Of a DNA stretch of 37,603 nucleotides, positions 36,479-37,603 are shown in pieces (positions within the stretch are counted from its first letter, which is position 1; every line of letters begins with the position of its first letter). The translations under genes were made by a program, and so were the position numbers. This stretch comes from Candidatus Iainarchaeum sp. (lineage in GTDB: Archaea; Iainarchaeota; Iainarchaeia; Iainarchaeales; GW2011-AR10), in NCBI GenBank assembly GCA_016198165.1, contig JACQJF010000057.1:1-37603 (forward strand). The letters are read 5' to 3'. The notes beneath the pieces are model-generated. The model was not told the DNA's origin. It did not search any database and saw only the letters and a program-made list of their open reading frames with translations.

Positions 36479-37582
36479 TTATGCCAATTTTTTGAGTTGC
36501 GCGCCGTTTCTCTGCACGATTCTCTGCAGCAATTCGAACTCCGCGACGTTTGCGCAGAAGGTTATTGCCTTGCCGCTTTTGCCCTGGCGTGCAGTCCTTC
36601 CGACCCTGTGGATGTATGTCTCGGTTTCCTCGGGAAAGTCGAAGTTTATCACAAGGTCAATGTTATCGACGTGGATTCCGCGCGCAACAACGTCCGTTGC
36701 AATGAGGACGTGCGATTTTGCGCGCTTGTATTCCTCGATGACCCTGGTCCTCATGTTCTGCTTTTTGTCCCCGTGGATTGCAATTACGCGTATGCGGCGC
36801 CTGAACAACTGCCTTTCAAGCCAGTCGACAGTCCTCTTGGTTCTGCAGAAAACAAGGGTTTTTGAGTTGATTTCCCTGTGCAGGACCGCGTGCAGAGCCT
36901 CGATTTTTTCGCGGCTGTGTACTGGAAGATAAAATTGTTCAACCTCTTCAATAGGCGCGTTGTCAGAGCTAAGGTCGACTATTTCTTTGTCCTTTTTAAG
37001 GTACTTGTCCGCAAGGTCAAGTATCTGCTGGGGCATTGTCGCTGAAAAAAGCATTGTCTGCCTCTCGCGCGGCAAAAAGGAGGCGATTTTTTCAATGTCC
37101 TCCCTAAAACCCATGTCAAACATTTTGTCCGCTTCGTCAAGCACCAGAAACCTTGTCGCGGAAAAATCCAGGACTCTTCTTTCAACCAGGTCAATGAGCC
37201 TTCCGGGCGTGCCGACAATTATCTCGGGTTTTTGCCTGAGCGCCCTTAGCTGGGTTTCAATGCTCTGCCCGCCAAAAACAGCCAGTGCCCTTATGCCGCT
37301 TTCACCCATGAGGGATTCGATTTCAGTTTTCACCTGCAATGCAAGCTCCCTTGTAGGCGTAACCACAAGCGCCGCGTTTTGCGTGCCGGGCAAAATTTTT
37401 TCAATCATTGGAATCGCGAATGCCGCGGTTTTTCCCGTGCCTGTTTTTGATTTTCCGACAATGTCTTTTCCAGCCAGTGCAAGCGGCACGACCTTTTCCT
37501 GCACTTCTGTGGGTTTCTCAAAACCCTTTTTCTGGATGGCCTCTTGAAGGCTATCCTTGATGTTCATTTCACTAAAATACAA
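36479..37582 (-). CDS. DEAD-box RNA helicase
   Basis: Q motif, GKSKTGTGKTAAF, PTRELALQ, VLDEADKM, SATMP, HRVGRTARQGKSG. Confidence 0.96.
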   Translation of the reverse strand: MYFSEMNIKDSLQEAIQKKGFEKPTEVQEKVVPLALAGKDIVGKSKTGTGKTAAFAIPMIEKILPGTQNAALVVTPTRELALQVKTEIESLMGESGIRALAVFGGQSIETQLRALRQKPEIIVGTPGRLIDLVERRVLDFSATRFLVLDEADKMFDMGFREDIEKIASFLPRERQTMLFSATMPQQILDLADKYLKKDKEIVDLSSDNAPIEEVEQFYLPVHSREKIEALHAVLHREINSKTLVFCRTKRTVDWLERQLFRRRIRVIAIHGDKKQNMRTRVIEEYKRAKSHVLIATDVVARGIHVDNIDLVINFDFPEETETYIHRVGRTARQGKSGKAITFCANVAEFELLQRIVQRNGAQLKKLA

Positions 37583-37603
37583 TTTTCATCACTCCGTTTC
37601 AAA

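Noticed and set aside
36960-37547. 195-aa plus-strand ORF
   Set aside because: Antisense shadow of the DEAD-box helicase.
1-37603. CRISPR arrays, transposases, integrases, rRNA genes
   Set aside because: Looked for regular repeat-spacer patterns and recognisable transposase/integrase motifs; none seen.

Overview
Gene-dense window, most likely from an archaeal chromosome. Support comes from a TruD-like pseudouridine synthase, an Lrp/AsnC regulator, a BofA-like protein, COG1361-type surface protein and TATA-like AT-rich promoters; the lineage itself is not resolved. The left ~8.4 kb is AT-rich and accessory. It starts with a tRNA-like gene interrupted by a small HNH nuclease ORF. Next comes a tightly overlapping three-gene cassette: an AbiEi-like protein, an AbiEii-type nucleotidyltransferase, and a two-domain protein fusing a 2H phosphoesterase to a calcineurin-like metallophosphoesterase. 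A 9-bp inverted repeat sits at the cassette promoter/start. The cassette abuts a C-terminal remnant of a LigD-type DNA ligase. After an ABC-F gene come a second nucleotidyltransferase/wHTH pair and a phage-type metallopeptidase pair. The remainder contains: a bacterial-looking ArsR/SRPBCC/VOC/YCII/MATE cluster; a RelE-like toxin with a tail-to-tail antitoxin missed by the ORF track; a MacB-like ABC exporter with a divergent membrane-anchored wHTH regulator; copper-protein genes; a bacterial-like envelope/stress gene run; a MASE1 histidine kinase/response regulator/KaiC-like cluster; a dienelactone hydrolase-like protein lacking its nucleophile region; and TruD, MsrB and DEAD-box helicase genes. 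The best candidate for an undescribed system is the 790-3745 nucleotidyltransferase plus 2H-phosphoesterase/metallophosphoesterase cassette. All calls come from reading motifs by eye; no searches were run.
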